This document shows, piece after piece, positions 47,130 to 58,206 of a DNA stretch of 64,000 nt. The first letter of the stretch is position 1. Each line of letters begins with the position of its first letter. Source of the DNA: Lepas anatifera (taxonomy: Eukaryota; Arthropoda; Thecostraca; Lepadidae); NCBI GenBank assembly GCA_034440635.1, contig JAOTON010000893.1, positions 366,001 through 430,000 on the forward strand, in the 5' to 3' direction. The position numbers and the translations under genes are program-made. The notes under the pieces are model-generated. The model did not search any database. It was not told where the DNA came from and was given only the letters and a program-made list of their open reading frames with translations.

Positions 47130-48715
47130 TCAATAAATCCGTATCCGAGGGTGTGTTCCCGAGTAGGTGGGTGGCGGCCAACATTGTACCAATACTCAAA
47201 AAAGTATCTAAAAAGCACCATCAAATTATCGGGCCGTTTCACTTCTGCCCCTGTTCGGCAAGCTATTGGAGAGGTGTGTACGGGACTCATTAATACTCCA
47301 CGTTCAAACCGTCTTGTCAGACAAACAGCGTGGTTTTGTCCCACGCAGGTCTTGCTAAACAAATTTAGCCTCTCTTCAAAAAACAACGTGGGATTCAATC
47401 CCTGCTGGCCACTACACCGATGTCATTTATACCGATTACTTTGAAGCGTTCCAGAGCGTCAATCACAAACTTCTCCTATACAAGCTCAAGCACTCTTAAC
47501 AAATCACTGACCTGGCACTAAATTGGCTATCATCCTATTTGGGCAATCAAAAACAACGTGTCATTGTCAACGGAAAGTGTTCAGATTGGACTAGGGTAAT
47601 CCCTGGAACACCAGAAAGTAGCATTCTCTCACCATTGCTCTTTACTCTGTTTGTGAACGATCTCCCGGACATGATCAAAACGAGCTGCCTTCTTTTTGCG
47701 GACGACATAAAATTGTACAGCCAAATTATCTCTTTGGAGGACACTGAGCGACTTCAGGGAGACCTGAACGCTCCCACGCGACGGTTCCATGATGGGAAAC
47801 TCCAACTAAATTCTTTGAAATGCAAAGCATTCTCAATTACCCTCAAACGGAATCCCACCCTGGCCACCTAGAAAATTAAAAGCACTGCTCTGGACCGGGT
47901 AGATTCTATCCGGGACCTCGGGGTATGGCTGGACACCATATTAACCTTCGCCGACCACATAAACAACACGGTAAATAACGCCAACAGAGCTCTGGGCGTG
48001 ACGATTAGAACCCTCCAATCCTACCATGCTGGGGGATAATTGCCACCGAAACCTCTCCTGGCAGCTTATTTTGGCAACATTCGGGCAATTCTAGAATAAT
48101 GTTGCGTGATTTGGGGGTTGGGTGCTGCCCAAACAAACCTTAAAAGACTTGAAACATAAATTCCTTACCTGGCTCGCTTCCAATACTCGTACATCCACAA
48201 CATCTTTGGCATACTCAGACCTTTTGGTGACCTCTAACATAACCAGCCTATCAAACAGGAGGTATCAGTACGACGTACTTTTCGTTAACAAAATTCTAAC
48301 CGGGAAGGTGGACTCTGCTCTCTTGCTCGGGACATTCCCCCTTCACGTCCCCGCGCGACTCACCCGGAACATGAACGGGACATTGTTTCACATTCCCTAC
48401 GCCAGGGTGGATACGGTTAAAAGAGGTGTATTTTGTCCGGCGGCTGGTGCTATGAACTCTCTCCTAACTGTGTGTCAAAATTCAGATGTATTCAGTTCAA
48501 CATTTTGTCAGTACAGATCTCAAGTCCGGGCGTATATAAGAAGTCTATAGTGATCTCTCTTTGTTTTCTTATAACATTTTATTTGTCTGAGTGCGTTATA
48601 TGTGTGGATTCGTTGTATCATGTATAAACTGAGTGTTCGATTTATTATACGACATGAGCTGTAAATGGGGAAACCTGTTGCTCAGGAAATAAATAAGCAA
48701 TTAACAATAAACAAT
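47130..48715 (+). pseudogene. Non-LTR retrotransposon fragment (RT to 3' tail)
   Basis: Starts in degraded early RT (about 47150-47530, several stops). The clear part is 47539-47871 with IPGTPESSILSPLLFTLFVNDLP (usual PQGS here PESS) and LLFADDIKLY, so the catalytic FADD is intact. The next stretch has stops but keeps a recognisable thumb. 48122-48550 is the C-terminal region, matching the minus-strand fragment at 30300-30767. The 3' end is at about 48715 in AATAAATAAGC plus repeated AACAATA. ORF1 and endonuclease are absent. Confidence 0.85.
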
Positions 48716-49332
48716 AACCGTTTGCTATAGCATTTTCCTGCACTTCCTAAGCTGAGTTACGGGTCCTGTGACACGTTCAGAGATTGCCTACAGTAGAGTG
48801 ATACAGAGGTAATTATCTTGGCTGACTTGTACTCCATTCACGTTAACTTCATTCCATTTTCGGGGTTGAGGTATTTAATACCTACATCACCATTACATTC
48901 GTAGCGTTTCTAATTCCGTATTTATGTGTCCATTGTATAGGAAACAGCACTAAACAAGAGCACATCTACAAGAATCAGTCGAGACAACGGAGCTGCATTC
49001 TCATCACATTAGTACTGCCATTGAAAAACGGTGATCAAGAGCTAGTGAGGGAAAACGGACGGTTAATATTGAAATGCCGGCTGCAGTATGTATCAGTTAG
49101 TGAAAGTAGCATGTGTGTGTCCTGGCGGTTTACGATGCACCGACTACTCAGGTCATATCGGGTAGCTTACCCCACTCTGTGGGAGGGTATCATGGGGATA
49201 GAAGGATTTACGTAGAATACCCACCCGGGGATGTGAGCCCGGGTCAGCGGTATGGAAGTCCCTGACGCAACTGCATCCCCTTAGTATGTGAAAGCAGTGA
49301 CACTGCAGGGGTAGCAGTACAAGTCTACAAAA
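48716..49332 (-). other. Mostly non-coding; possible tRNA-derived SINE on the minus strand
   Basis: Between about 49300 and 49225, read on the minus strand, GGATGCAGTTGCGTCAGG resembles a tRNA A box. About 35 bases on, GACCCGGGCTCACATCC resembles a B box. A cloverleaf is not convincing, so a decayed tRNA-derived SINE head is the most that can be said. Nothing else was seen. Confidence 0.25.
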
Positions 49333-49627
49333 TGTGAATAGTCCTAAAAATAACCGTCTTGCATTCATACTATATATTGAAGAGAAAAGGCCAAGATAAT
49401 AAAAAATATTTCAAATACGATTCTTACTGTGTACAAAGGTTCTAGGCTCGAATGTCCGCGTGTTTTACGGAACAAAAAACCGAAATATGGAATATTACAT
49501 ACTTCTGTATTTCTGGTCATTCAAAACTTGACAAAGAATCGTATTCGAAATATTGTTTATTATCTTGGCCTTTTCTCTTCAATATATAGTATCAATGTAA
49601 GACGGTTATTTTTAGGACTATTCACAA
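49333..49627. mobile_element. Foldback MITE: ~94-bp inverted arms
   Basis: The left arm 49333-49425 and right arm 49534-49627 are reverse complements with about six differences. Shared words include GAATAGTCCTAAAAATAACC and GAAGAGAAAAGGCCAAGATA. The spacer is about 108 bp. No coding content. Confidence 0.88.
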
Positions 49628-50549
49628 TGACAACATTCAACCTTTTTATCTCAAATCTTAGAAAAAGTCTACACAAAAGCAGCAGCGCTGGGAGCAGGGG
49701 CGCAGCCAGAGCTTTGGTATGGGGGGCACACCAACTTTGAGGGGCACCCCGGGGAAAAAGGGCACTTTTTAGCGTAACCTAAAAAACTTGCTATATCTTT
49801 GTTTATATCAGTTTTTGGGCATCTTTGGTTCAATGAAAATGCAAATAAATCATTGACGGAGAAGGAAAACACGATTAAAACCGAAAAAGGAAAAAAATAA
49901 CATCAAAATGTCATGGAAGTAGCCAAAACACGACTGTTTCGGATAGATTTAAGGACAAATCAGCCAACTCATGCAAGTACTTAACATCCGAGAAATCAGC
50001 GGAGCATGTGATATCTGTTACAATTTGCAGGTTAAGGCATATTGGAGTCGAAAATTTCTTTGTTATGCCCACTGGTTTTGTCGTGACGAGTGAGCCCTGG
50101 CTGAACGCGGATTAAGTTCCTTGCCTCCCACAATCGCCGTGGGACGAGGAGTGCCATAGTGTCTTTGGAAGAACACGTTTTTACTGCCGGAAAAATTTGG
50201 GATATACCTTTTGAACGCGTTTATTAAGTTCCATATTCTCAAGGATCGGTCCCAGTTAAGAGTAAATAAAAGGTGAACAGGCCGGTGGTTTGGATGGGGT
50301 GTGACAGGGCTGAAAGTTGTGAAAACTAGTTCTTCATTTAAATTAATAGGTAGAATCCTGGTTTAAGGGACTGTGCTCTGAGCTCAGGGGCACATGCCTT
50401 TTTATCATTTCTTCCCAGAATCCACCAGTATAATACGCAATTTATATAACCAGCGGTGCCTAGGTATCACAAGCCGTTTTAGAGATTCCTCATTCCTCGT
50501 TAGTTCCGTTTTACAATGGGAATTTCCATTGTGTTCTTATTCCTCATCT

Positions 50550-51960
50550 ACTGAAGACCAGCCCTGGGGCCCCCAAGTGTGGATCAGAGGCCTCCAGAGC
50601 AGCTTCCCCCATCCCCCAGTTGTGCCTCCAGGGACTAGACTAGCTCAGTGACCCCGGCCCGAGATGATGGGAGTTGGCTTTGTGTTCTTATTATCTGTCT
50701 ATCCAAGACCACCTCAGGGGCCCCTGATGTAGATCAGGGCCACAGAGCTGATCATGCTTCACCCAGGGACCAGAATAGCTCATTGATCCCAGAGATGAGG
50801 TCCTCAGACTAGCTCAATGGGCCACAGATAGGCTCATAGGGCCTTAAACCAGTTCAAGAAGCCCCAGAACAGTTTAAGGCGCCAGATCACCTCAGTGGGC
50901 CTCAAGCCAACTTAAGGGGCTCTCACAAGCTCAGCGCCCAGACCAGCTCAGGATACCCTTAAAACCTAGATCCGCTCTTGGGCCCCAGATCAGCTCTTGA
51001 GGCCCCAGATCAGTTCAGGGGCCTCAAGTCAGGTCAGGGGGCAAGATCAAGTCAGGGGCACTAATTCAGCTCAGGAATCCCTCACCAGCTCGGGGCCCAA
51101 GCAGTTCAAAAGCCCCAGAGCTGCTCAGGGGACACCAGATCGGCCTAGAGGGCACCAGATCAGCCTCGGGGACAAACAATCAGATCAGTGGTCCCCGACC
51201 AGCTCGGGGTCCAGATCGGCTCGGGAATACCAGATCAAGTCAGGAGGCACTTAATCAGCTCAGGAGTCCCATACCATCTCAGGGGCCCTCACCAGCCCCT
51301 ATGGGCCCAGCTCAGCTCAGGGCTTTCGAGCTGCTCATGAAATCATGTAAGGAGGCCCATATCAGCTTAAATGGCACCAGATTAGCTCAGGGGCACCAGG
51401 CTAGCTCAGAGGGCATCAGATGGGCTCAGGAGGCACCAGATCGACTCAGGGGCATTAGTGCAGCTCAGGTGGCACCAGATCGATCCGCTCGGGGGCCAGA
51501 TCAGCTCCCAACCCCCAGACTATGGCAGGTGCCTAAATCAGCTCAGGGAGCAACATAACAGCTCAGGGGACACAAGGTGGCTTCAGGGCCCACCAAACCA
51601 GCTCAGGGGGCACCAGGCCATCTAAGGAGACATCAATAATCAGCTGAGGGGGCACCTAATCAGCTGAAGAGGAGAAAGAATCAACTTGGGGAGGCATAAG
51701 ATCCGTTCAGGGTCCTGAATCAGCTCAAGGGACACTAAATCAGCTATTAGGGCACCAAGCAAGGTCAAATGCATTAGACTAACTCAGAGGGCATTATATA
51801 GGTTCAGGAGGCACAATTATTTGCTCAGTGGGGCACTCGATTGACTCAGGGGCACCAGATCAGCTTAGAGGGCAAGTAATCAGCTCAAGGGACCAACACC
51901 AGCTGAGAGGCCACGAGATGAGCTCAAGGAGCACCAGATTAGCTTCACCCGTACGATTAT
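50550..51960 (+). repeat. ~20-bp minisatellite AGATCAGCTCAGGGGGCACC, degenerate
   Basis: Roughly sixty loose copies, spaced 18-30 bp, with variants such as CCCCAGATCAGCTC and GGCACCAGATTAGCTCAG. Open frames of about 85 codons across it are repeat peptides. The same unit continues inside each of the three larger tandem blocks up to 53030. Confidence 0.88.
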
Positions 51961-53325
51961 TGGCGACGATGAGGCATTAGGTGGACACATACTAGGTGCC
52001 CATACTCTTCCTGGGTGCTTGGAAAGACAACAGAATGCCCTAGCTGACCGAAAAAGGTATAAAGTTATCCAACAATAGTTTCAATCGCTACATGCGGTCC
52101 AGTTACATCTAGGTTCAACGGCGTAGGGCACTAAATTTTTAGCGGCAAGGCCCAAATTGGGTACACCACCTGGCAATCAAAAGGGCACCCCAGCAGTGAT
52201 GGGAGGCACGTGTCCCATGTGCCCCCAGGACAGTAGATCAACTCCGGGAGGCATTAAATAAGCCCAGGGGGCCCGGATCAGCTCAAGGAGCACTAAAACA
52301 GCTAAAAGGACACCAGGCAAGCTCGGAGGCATCAAGCTAACTCAGAGAGTATTATATAGGTTCAAAAGGCACACTTATTTTCTCAGGGGGGCACCAGATT
52401 GACTACGAGGGCACCAGATCAGCTCAGAGGGCACATGATCAGCTCCAGGGGGCACCAGATGAGCTCCGCCCGTACGATTATTGGCGACGATGAGGCATTA
52501 TTTGGAAACGGATTACGTGCCTATACTCATCCCGGGTTCTTAGAAAGGCGACAGAATGCCCTAGCTGACCAAAAAGGCACTTAATTGTCAAACAATAGTT
52601 GAAATCGCTACATACAGTCTAGTTCCATCTAGGTTCAACGACGTAGGGCACTAAATTTCGTGCGGCACGGCTCAAAGGGGGGTACACTACCTGGCAATCA
52701 AAAGGGCACCCGGTACCGATGGGGGCACGTGCCCCCTGTGCTCCCCTGGACCGTAGATAAACTCCGGGAGGCAATAAATAAGTTCAGGGGCCCGGATCAG
52801 CTCAAGGGGCACTAAAACAGCTAATAGGGCACCAGGCAAGCTCGGAGGCATCAGACTAACTCAGAAAGCATTATATAGGTTCAGAAGGCACAATTATTTT
52901 CTCAGGGGGGGCACCCGATTGACTATGAGGGCATCAGATCAGCTCAGAGGGCACATGATCAGCTCCAGGGGCCAAGACCAGCGCTCAGAGGGCACCAGAT
53001 GAGCTTAAGGGGCACCAGATTAGCTCCGCCCGTACGATTATTGGCGACGATGAGGCATTATCTGGAAACGGATTACGTGCCTATACTCTTCCCGGGTGCT
53101 TGGAAAGGCGACAGAATGCCCTAACTGACCAAAAAGGCACTTAATTGTCAAACAATAGTTTAAATCGCTAAATGCAGTCTAGTTCCATCTAGGCTCAACG
53201 GCGTAGGGCACTAAATTTCGAGCGGCACGGCCCAAAGAGGGTACACCACCTGACAATCAAAAGGGCACCCCGGCACCGATGGGGGGGGGCACGTGCCCCC
53301 TGTGCCCCCCTGGCTGCGCCCCCTG
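51950..53325 (+). repeat. Three tandem copies of a 520-560-bp block
   Basis: The marker CGTACGATTATTGGCGACGA begins at 51950, 52471 and 53031, giving periods of 521 and 560 bp. Each block then has the CAACGGCGTAGGGCACTAAA and CAATCAAAAGGGCACCC regions and a GCACGTG palindrome. The third block ends at the element's right terminus, so the block is an amplified right end. Confidence 0.92.
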
Positions 53326-54109
53326 GCTGGGAGGGAAACAATAACAGCGATTCATTTCAAATAACTTGAGCTGTCGTGAGGTTATGCATACCTGTTGCTC
53401 ATTAAACCTCAAGAAATAATGAGGCACTGAAACTTGTTTCCATATCTGTCTGTTTCTTTAATTTACTTGCCTTTAGTGGCAATGAAATGTTGACATGGAT
53501 TTTTTTAATACGAGTCATTGAGCCATGCGTGTTTCCATGAAATTATGAGCCATATCAGCATCAATGCAACAGGTGAACCAAGATCGTCATGCCGCACATC
53601 AAGAGAAAGTGACGTGGCATCTTATTCATAAGTGACCAGAAAAAATCAAAAGTGCAGGCACACAACTCCTACAAGGCACTATTTAAACCCTATGAGATGT
53701 GCCCATGTCGTTAGATGTTCAATGTTTGTAAGAAGTTTCAGGTTCGACGTTAAGAACCAACGCACATTTGGGTGCCCAGCAGGCAGCATTCAGGGTTCAT
53801 TTCGCTTTCAACTGGCTGGATCGAGGCTGGCTATCTCTTCGATGGGGCGCTGCTCTCCTCGCGAACAAACCAGTTCTCGTTACTGAGAGAGGCCGCCCGG
53901 TGCTCTCGGTGAGAGGTAAGTCCCTGAGTACAACGCGGACAAAAGCAACGATTCGACCTGTGCCAGACCTGACGGATACCACACGAGATGGGAATTCACA
54001 AGCTTCGAGGTCACAGGCAAGATTCCGATCATGGCTCGTGAGCTATTCTTGGCTCTATTTTTTTCTAATTTAGCAGCACCGATATTATTCCACTGGATTT
54101 GACCCCGGC
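53326..54109. other. No gene recognised
   Basis: Unique-looking sequence. Frames at 53632-53886 and 53768-54073 overlap each other and have no known domain. Confidence 0.45.
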
Positions 54110-55464
54110 CAGTGGCGTAGACAACGGGGGTCCTTGGGGTCCTTGGACCCACCCTCCCCCCTGGGCTGACCTTATGCACTGCAAAACACGAGCATTGGTT
54201 TCGGGGCCCCTGAGTTTGGTCTTAGGGGCCCCCGAGCTTGGTCTCACGGGCCTTTCGAGCTTGGTATCAGGTGGCCCCCAATCATCGGTATCGAGGGCTC
54301 CGGAGTACCGAGCATTGATCTCGGCGGGAGGAGGGGGGATATTGATCTCGGAGTGCCCCCGACCATCGGTTTCGAGGGAATCATTAAGGGCCAAAAAGTT
54401 TTATTGTGTCACCATTGAATATTTCAAGCCGTAAATGTGGCACCAGCCCAGGCTGCAAAATGTGACACGTTTTACGTTAGTAGGATACCAATGCACACTC
54501 TTAGGCCACCCAAGTTGTTGAAAAACATTGCGAGTTCAAATTACAGTTGCCAATTTTTGCCATGTCTTCCCGTATTTTTCTGGAAGAAATATGTCGGCTC
54601 ATTTTTGTCACCTTGCTCTTCTTGGGCTGTCAACATTTAGAATGGAAAAATTACAGGCTTTTCGACCCCTGAGACTCATGAGCAAAGCCCGAGCATTAGC
54701 CTCAGGGGACCCCAAGTTTGGTCTCAGGGGCCCACAAGTTTGGGCCCGGGCCCCCAGGCATCGGTATTGAGGGACTCCGGAGTACAAAGCATTAGTCTCG
54801 ACGGGGGGTCCGAATATTAACCTGGGAGCCCCGAATATCGGTGTCGAGTTACTCCTGATAAAAGCACGAGCATGGGTTCAAGGGTGCCCCCCGAGCTTGA
54901 TCTCAGTGGGCCCCCGAGCATGGTCTTAGGAACCCCCGGGCATCAGTATCAAGGGACTCCGGCGTATTGGTCTCGGTTGCCCCCGAGTAATGATTTCAGG
55001 GATCTCCGAATGCCCATCTCGGACAGCCCCCGAATGTGTGGATTCAGTGGCCTAGCCAAGGGGGTCCTGGGAGTCCTCGGACCCACCCTGGGCCCCTCTT
55101 AACCACTGCAAAGAATTATCTGATCATGGGGCCCCCAGAGTCAGTCTCAGAGGCCCCGATATTTGTTCTCAGGGGTCCAGAGTCGGCCTCAGGGCTTCCG
55201 CCCCGAAAGTCGATATCAGGGCCGTCCTCCCCGAAAATAGATTTCAGGGGGCCCTGAGAGTTGGTCTCAGGGGCCCTCGATAGTCGGTCGCAGGAGGCCC
55301 CGAGATTCGGTTTCAGGGAGGCCCCGAGTTAGTCCAGGGGCCCCGCAAAGGTCGATTTCAGAGGGTCCCCTGAGAGCCAGTCTCAGAGAACCCCAAGAGT
55401 TGGTCAAGGGGATCCCCGAGAGTCATGTCATTATGTACAACAAATAATTTTCTCTACGCCAAAA
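54110..55464. repeat. Degenerate ~27-bp GGTCTCAGGGGCCCCCGAG repeat
   Basis: Loose copies of GGTCTCAGGGGCCCCGAG with TTGG or ATCGGTAT variants fill the block. It opens with CAGTGGCGTAGAC (54110) and a diverged second start lies at 55045 (CAGTGGCCTAGCC), followed by the same GGGGGTCCT, TCGGACCCACC words. A weak inverse, CTCTACGCCA, lies at about 55452-55461. Organisation is like the 49695-53325 element, but there is no target duplication. Confidence 0.65.
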
Positions 55465-55710
55465 TTAAAAATCGAAAAATAATGATGAGGCCCTCTTGGA
55501 ATTCAGGGAACGAAGAATGTTCTCCGTCAGTCAGGATCATTGACTTTTCTTCTACTTTGGTAAAATGGAGACTTTAAATTCTTCCATTTTCGAAAGGAAC
55601 GGCTTACCGTGATAATACATGACCATATGAACTCGAAAGAAAAGATAATGCTATGGACCTCACCCCTCCCTTGGACCTAAGATCTGCACCCAACGCGCCG
55701 CGCACATGGG
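55465..55710. other. Spacer without features
   Basis: No gene seen. A reverse-strand frame of 145 codons (56041-55604) crosses this spacer and the 41-bp array; it is a repeat artefact. Confidence 0.45.
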
Positions 55711-55925
55711 CTCGGCTGACCTGTCGCACTGACCAACTCGGCCCGGGCCGGGTCGGCTGACCTGTCGCACAGACAGACACGAACCGAGCCGGGTCGGGTG
55801 ACCTGTCGCACAGACAGACACGAACCGAGCCGGGTCGGGTGACCTGTCGCACAGACAGACACAGCCCCGGTCGGGTCGGGTGACCTGTCGCACAGACAGA
55901 CACAGCCCCGGTCGGGTCGGCCCTA
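55711..55925 (+). repeat. 41-bp minisatellite, five copies
   Basis: The word CCTGTCGCAC recurs at 55720, 55761, 55802, 55843 and 55884, exactly 41 bp apart. The unit includes GGTCGGGTGACCTGTCGCAC and AGACAGACAC. Forty-one is not a multiple of three, which explains the stepped peptide repeats in three reverse frames. Confidence 0.95.
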
Positions 55926-55977
55926 GAACGGAAACCGTAGCCTGGATTGTGGTATGAGATGAATGTAATGCCAGACC

Positions 55978-56919
55978 TTAACACGCGCATTGACGGGGGT
56001 CTGAGCCACCTTAAATTTGATCTGGCAAAAAAGCGTTCCAAATATTTTCGATGGAGAAATAGATGGGCTGCCCAGCGCCGTTTACCGTTTTTCGCCGTGG
56101 TTCTCGAGATCTTAGGGGCGGGTACCCGCCCCCCCCGCCTAAGATCTCGAGAACCACGCTAGGTGGCGAAAAACGGTAAACGGCGTTGGGCAGCCCATCC
56201 ACTTCTCCATCGGAAATATTCGGAACACTTTTTTTGTCAGGTCACATTTAAGGTCACTAGAGGTCAAAACATGCCGTAATAGGGATAACATGTAAATTAA
56301 GGTTTTCTGTCATTACATCTGAACAAGTAAAGATAGAGCAAAACGATTTAAACTGTATGAATCCTGGCAGCAAGCCGAATCGAATGATATATAATATGAC
56401 CCTGCTAGGTCAAATCAAAGATTTGACCTGACCTGAAGTCAGGTCATGGTCAAAATAAATAAAATTCATATAATTAGAACTGAAAAGACATGACAAATCT
56501 AATGCAGTTAAAATAAACGCTCTATCGCCATCTGTTACTAAGTTATTCACTTCAAACCATTTTTCCCACGTATTTCCAACGGAGAGGTCATGGCTCGTAC
56601 CTGACCTTAGGTCATCGATATCAAATATACCGGAAAATATTTTAGAGAACTCGGTGGGCCCATTATGTGATAAGAATTTCAATTGAATAAGTTCACCCTG
56701 CTCCGACTAATGCTATCTTAAACTTTTTTTGAGGTCAGGTCACTTGACCTGCGCTGATGACCTGACCTGAGATGACCTGACCTTAAAATTTTCACAAAAG
56801 TTGTAGAAATGATGAGAGAAAAGGTATACCAAGTACGGCGGCGCTAGCGCTGCCGTTTTTATACTATTTCCGAAAAGCCCGAGGGGGCGGGTACCCACCA
56901 CCGTCAATGCGCGCGTTAA
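55978..56919. mobile_element. TTAA-bounded inverted-repeat element, copy 2
   Basis: Left end TTAACACGCGCATTGACGGG from 55978; right end CCGTCAATGCGCGCGTTAA to 56919. It is in the opposite orientation to copy 1 (11568-14267). It contains the palindrome at 56064-56205, an AGGTCA-rich stretch at 56400-56450, and another near 56730-56790. No transposase frame, so it is non-autonomous. Confidence 0.82.
56064..56205. repeat. Near-perfect palindrome inside the TTAA element
   Basis: Arms of about 65-68 bp carry GATGGGCTGCCCAGCGCCGT, TACCGTTTTTCGCC and TCTCGAGATCTTAGG on the left and their complements on the right, with a GGGTACCCGCC centre. Copy 1 has only one arm (near 14145-14225), so the palindrome is private to copy 2 or was lost in copy 1. 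Confidence 0.92.
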
Positions 56920-56998
56920 TATAATAAATAGGTCTACAAGCCTAGAAATCGATTGAATAAAAATGATTGGCAGGAATTCACATTTCAACCAACACAGC

Positions 56999-57037
56999 AG
57001 ATGAACGCGTTTCGACTGGAGTCTTTGTCAACTTCTA
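56999..57037 (-). ncRNA. Hammerhead-ribozyme-like motif, copy 1
   Basis: Minus strand: the core TTGACAA, a short stem GAC/GTC with loop TCCA, then GAAAC and a two-pair stem before TT and the stem I return strand. Stem I is disturbed here (AGAAG against CATCT). See copy 2 for the reading. Confidence 0.35.
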
Positions 57038-57690
57038 ACTTCTAATGGACGAGGGATTAAGAATACGTTATCAAGACACGCTGCAAGTAAAGTAATCTTG
57101 ACCAACACATGCTGCAGTTTCATTGTTTGGATTTTCTGTGCAAAATCATCATGCGGCAGAACTATAAAAGCTCCCTCCTTGAGGATATCCAAATTATGCT
57201 TCTTGAATTTGTCTAAAAATGGATGATATACAAGCTTTGATATAAGAAATGTTATACTTATCATTATCATCAGTACCATTCAATTTTTCTTGCTTAACTA
57301 GCCCCTAATCGTTGTGTTTGTGCTCTGTTCCGCAAATTTGCAGCGCATTTCCATTCGTAGGGGTTTCCAGCGATATTGATGATAGGCTCTGAATCACGTG
57401 ACTTAGCAACGACAAGAAAGTGTAGTTTTGCTGGTCACGTGTCTGGTGCTCTGGCGGCCAGTCAGATCTTGATAGTGTGGGGAAAGCATTTCTGTACGGT
57501 TGTTTATTTCTGACAGGAATGATGAAGTGAAGAGAAAAATACACACTATTCGAACCGACAATTTCCGATGTGTCTGCGGGAGTTGGAGCGGTGATATTCA
57601 TTATTGATTGCCGAGCTTGATGGGCGTTACCGGCAGATACAACACTAATACAGTCGCTGATTTTGCCCATTTCTTGAAACCGGGCCTAAG
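56999..57690 (-). repeat. Penelope-like element terminal repeat (pLTR), reverse copy
   Basis: On the minus strand it begins TTAGGCCCGGTTTCAAGAAA near 57690 and ends past CGAAACGCGTTCATCTGCTG at 56999. The same sequence, with deletions, is present forward at 57960-58206 and 60422-60960. Inverted extra copies of the terminal repeat next to an element are usual for Penelope-like elements. This is the most complete copy; the region 57300-57600 is absent from the right-hand copy. Confidence 0.8.
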
Positions 57691-57699
57691 GTTAGAAGT

Positions 57700-57959
57700 T
57701 ACATTTTAGTTATATGTGCTGCTTCTGTGGCTCTCATACTACCTTTGATTTACAAACTGTTTTGCTTTTAGTGCTATTCCAATTTGGCAAATGATTTGTT
57801 TTTATGGAATGTATGACCAATGCACTGAATTCTGAGTTGTTTCGAAGGTCTCTTCTACGTTCTTTTTATCTTGCTTTTAAAACCCTTCCAGTTTCACCTA
57901 TGCGTGATTGCGCACGCGACCTGCACGGCACCTGGTAGGTACACTGCACTTTTTGGTTC
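57700..57959. other. Junction between the two pLTR copies
   Basis: AT-rich, no gene. Separates the reverse pLTR from the forward one. Confidence 0.4.
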
Positions 57960-58150
57960 TGTAATAATGATAAGTCTAACATTTCTTATATCAAAGCTTG
58001 TAAAGGTTTTGGAATAATTTAAGAAGCATTATTTTAATATCCTCAAGAACGGCGCTTTTGTAGTTCTGTCGCATGATAATTTTGCACACAAAGTCCAAAC
58101 GATGAAACGGCACCATGTCTTGGTGACGTGTTCTTAATCCCTCATCCCTT

Positions 58151-58188
58151 AGATGTTGACAAAGACTCCAGTCGAAACGCGTTCATCT
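58151..58188 (+). ncRNA. Hammerhead-ribozyme-like motif, copy 2
   Basis: The order is AGATG, TTGACAA, A, GAC, TCCA, GTC, GAAAC, GC, GTT, CATCT. Outer AGATG/CATCT pair as stem I, GAC/GTC as stem II, AC/GT as a two-pair stem III. This is the layout of the minimal type-I hammerheads known from Penelope-like elements. The conserved CUGANGA reads UUGACAA: the C3-G8 pair is replaced by U3-A8. G8 is the general acid, so activity is doubtful. Confidence 0.45.
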
Positions 58189-58206
58189 GCTGTGTTGGTT
58201 CGAATG

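Larger units (their letters stand above)
49695..53325. mobile_element. hAT-like element, 3.63 kb, perfect 8-bp TSD, repeat-filled
   Basis: Starts CAGGGGCGCAGCCAG and ends CTGGCTGCGCCCCCTG. Flanked by GCTGGGAG at 49687-49694 and 53326-53333, an exact 8-bp duplication. Inside are a long CAGCTCAGGGGGCACCAGAT-type minisatellite and three tandem copies of a block that includes the element's own right subterminal region. No transposase frame. It behaves as one insertion unit despite being mostly tandem repeat. Confidence 0.88.

Noticed and set aside
54110..55464. Possible hAT-like element starting CAGTGGCGTAGAC
   Set aside because: The right end is only an eight-base match and no target duplication is seen; listed as a repeat block.
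55604..56041. 145-codon reverse-strand frame with repeated SVCATGHPTRPG-like peptides
   Set aside because: The 41-bp repeat shifts frame at each copy; the frame is a repeat artefact.
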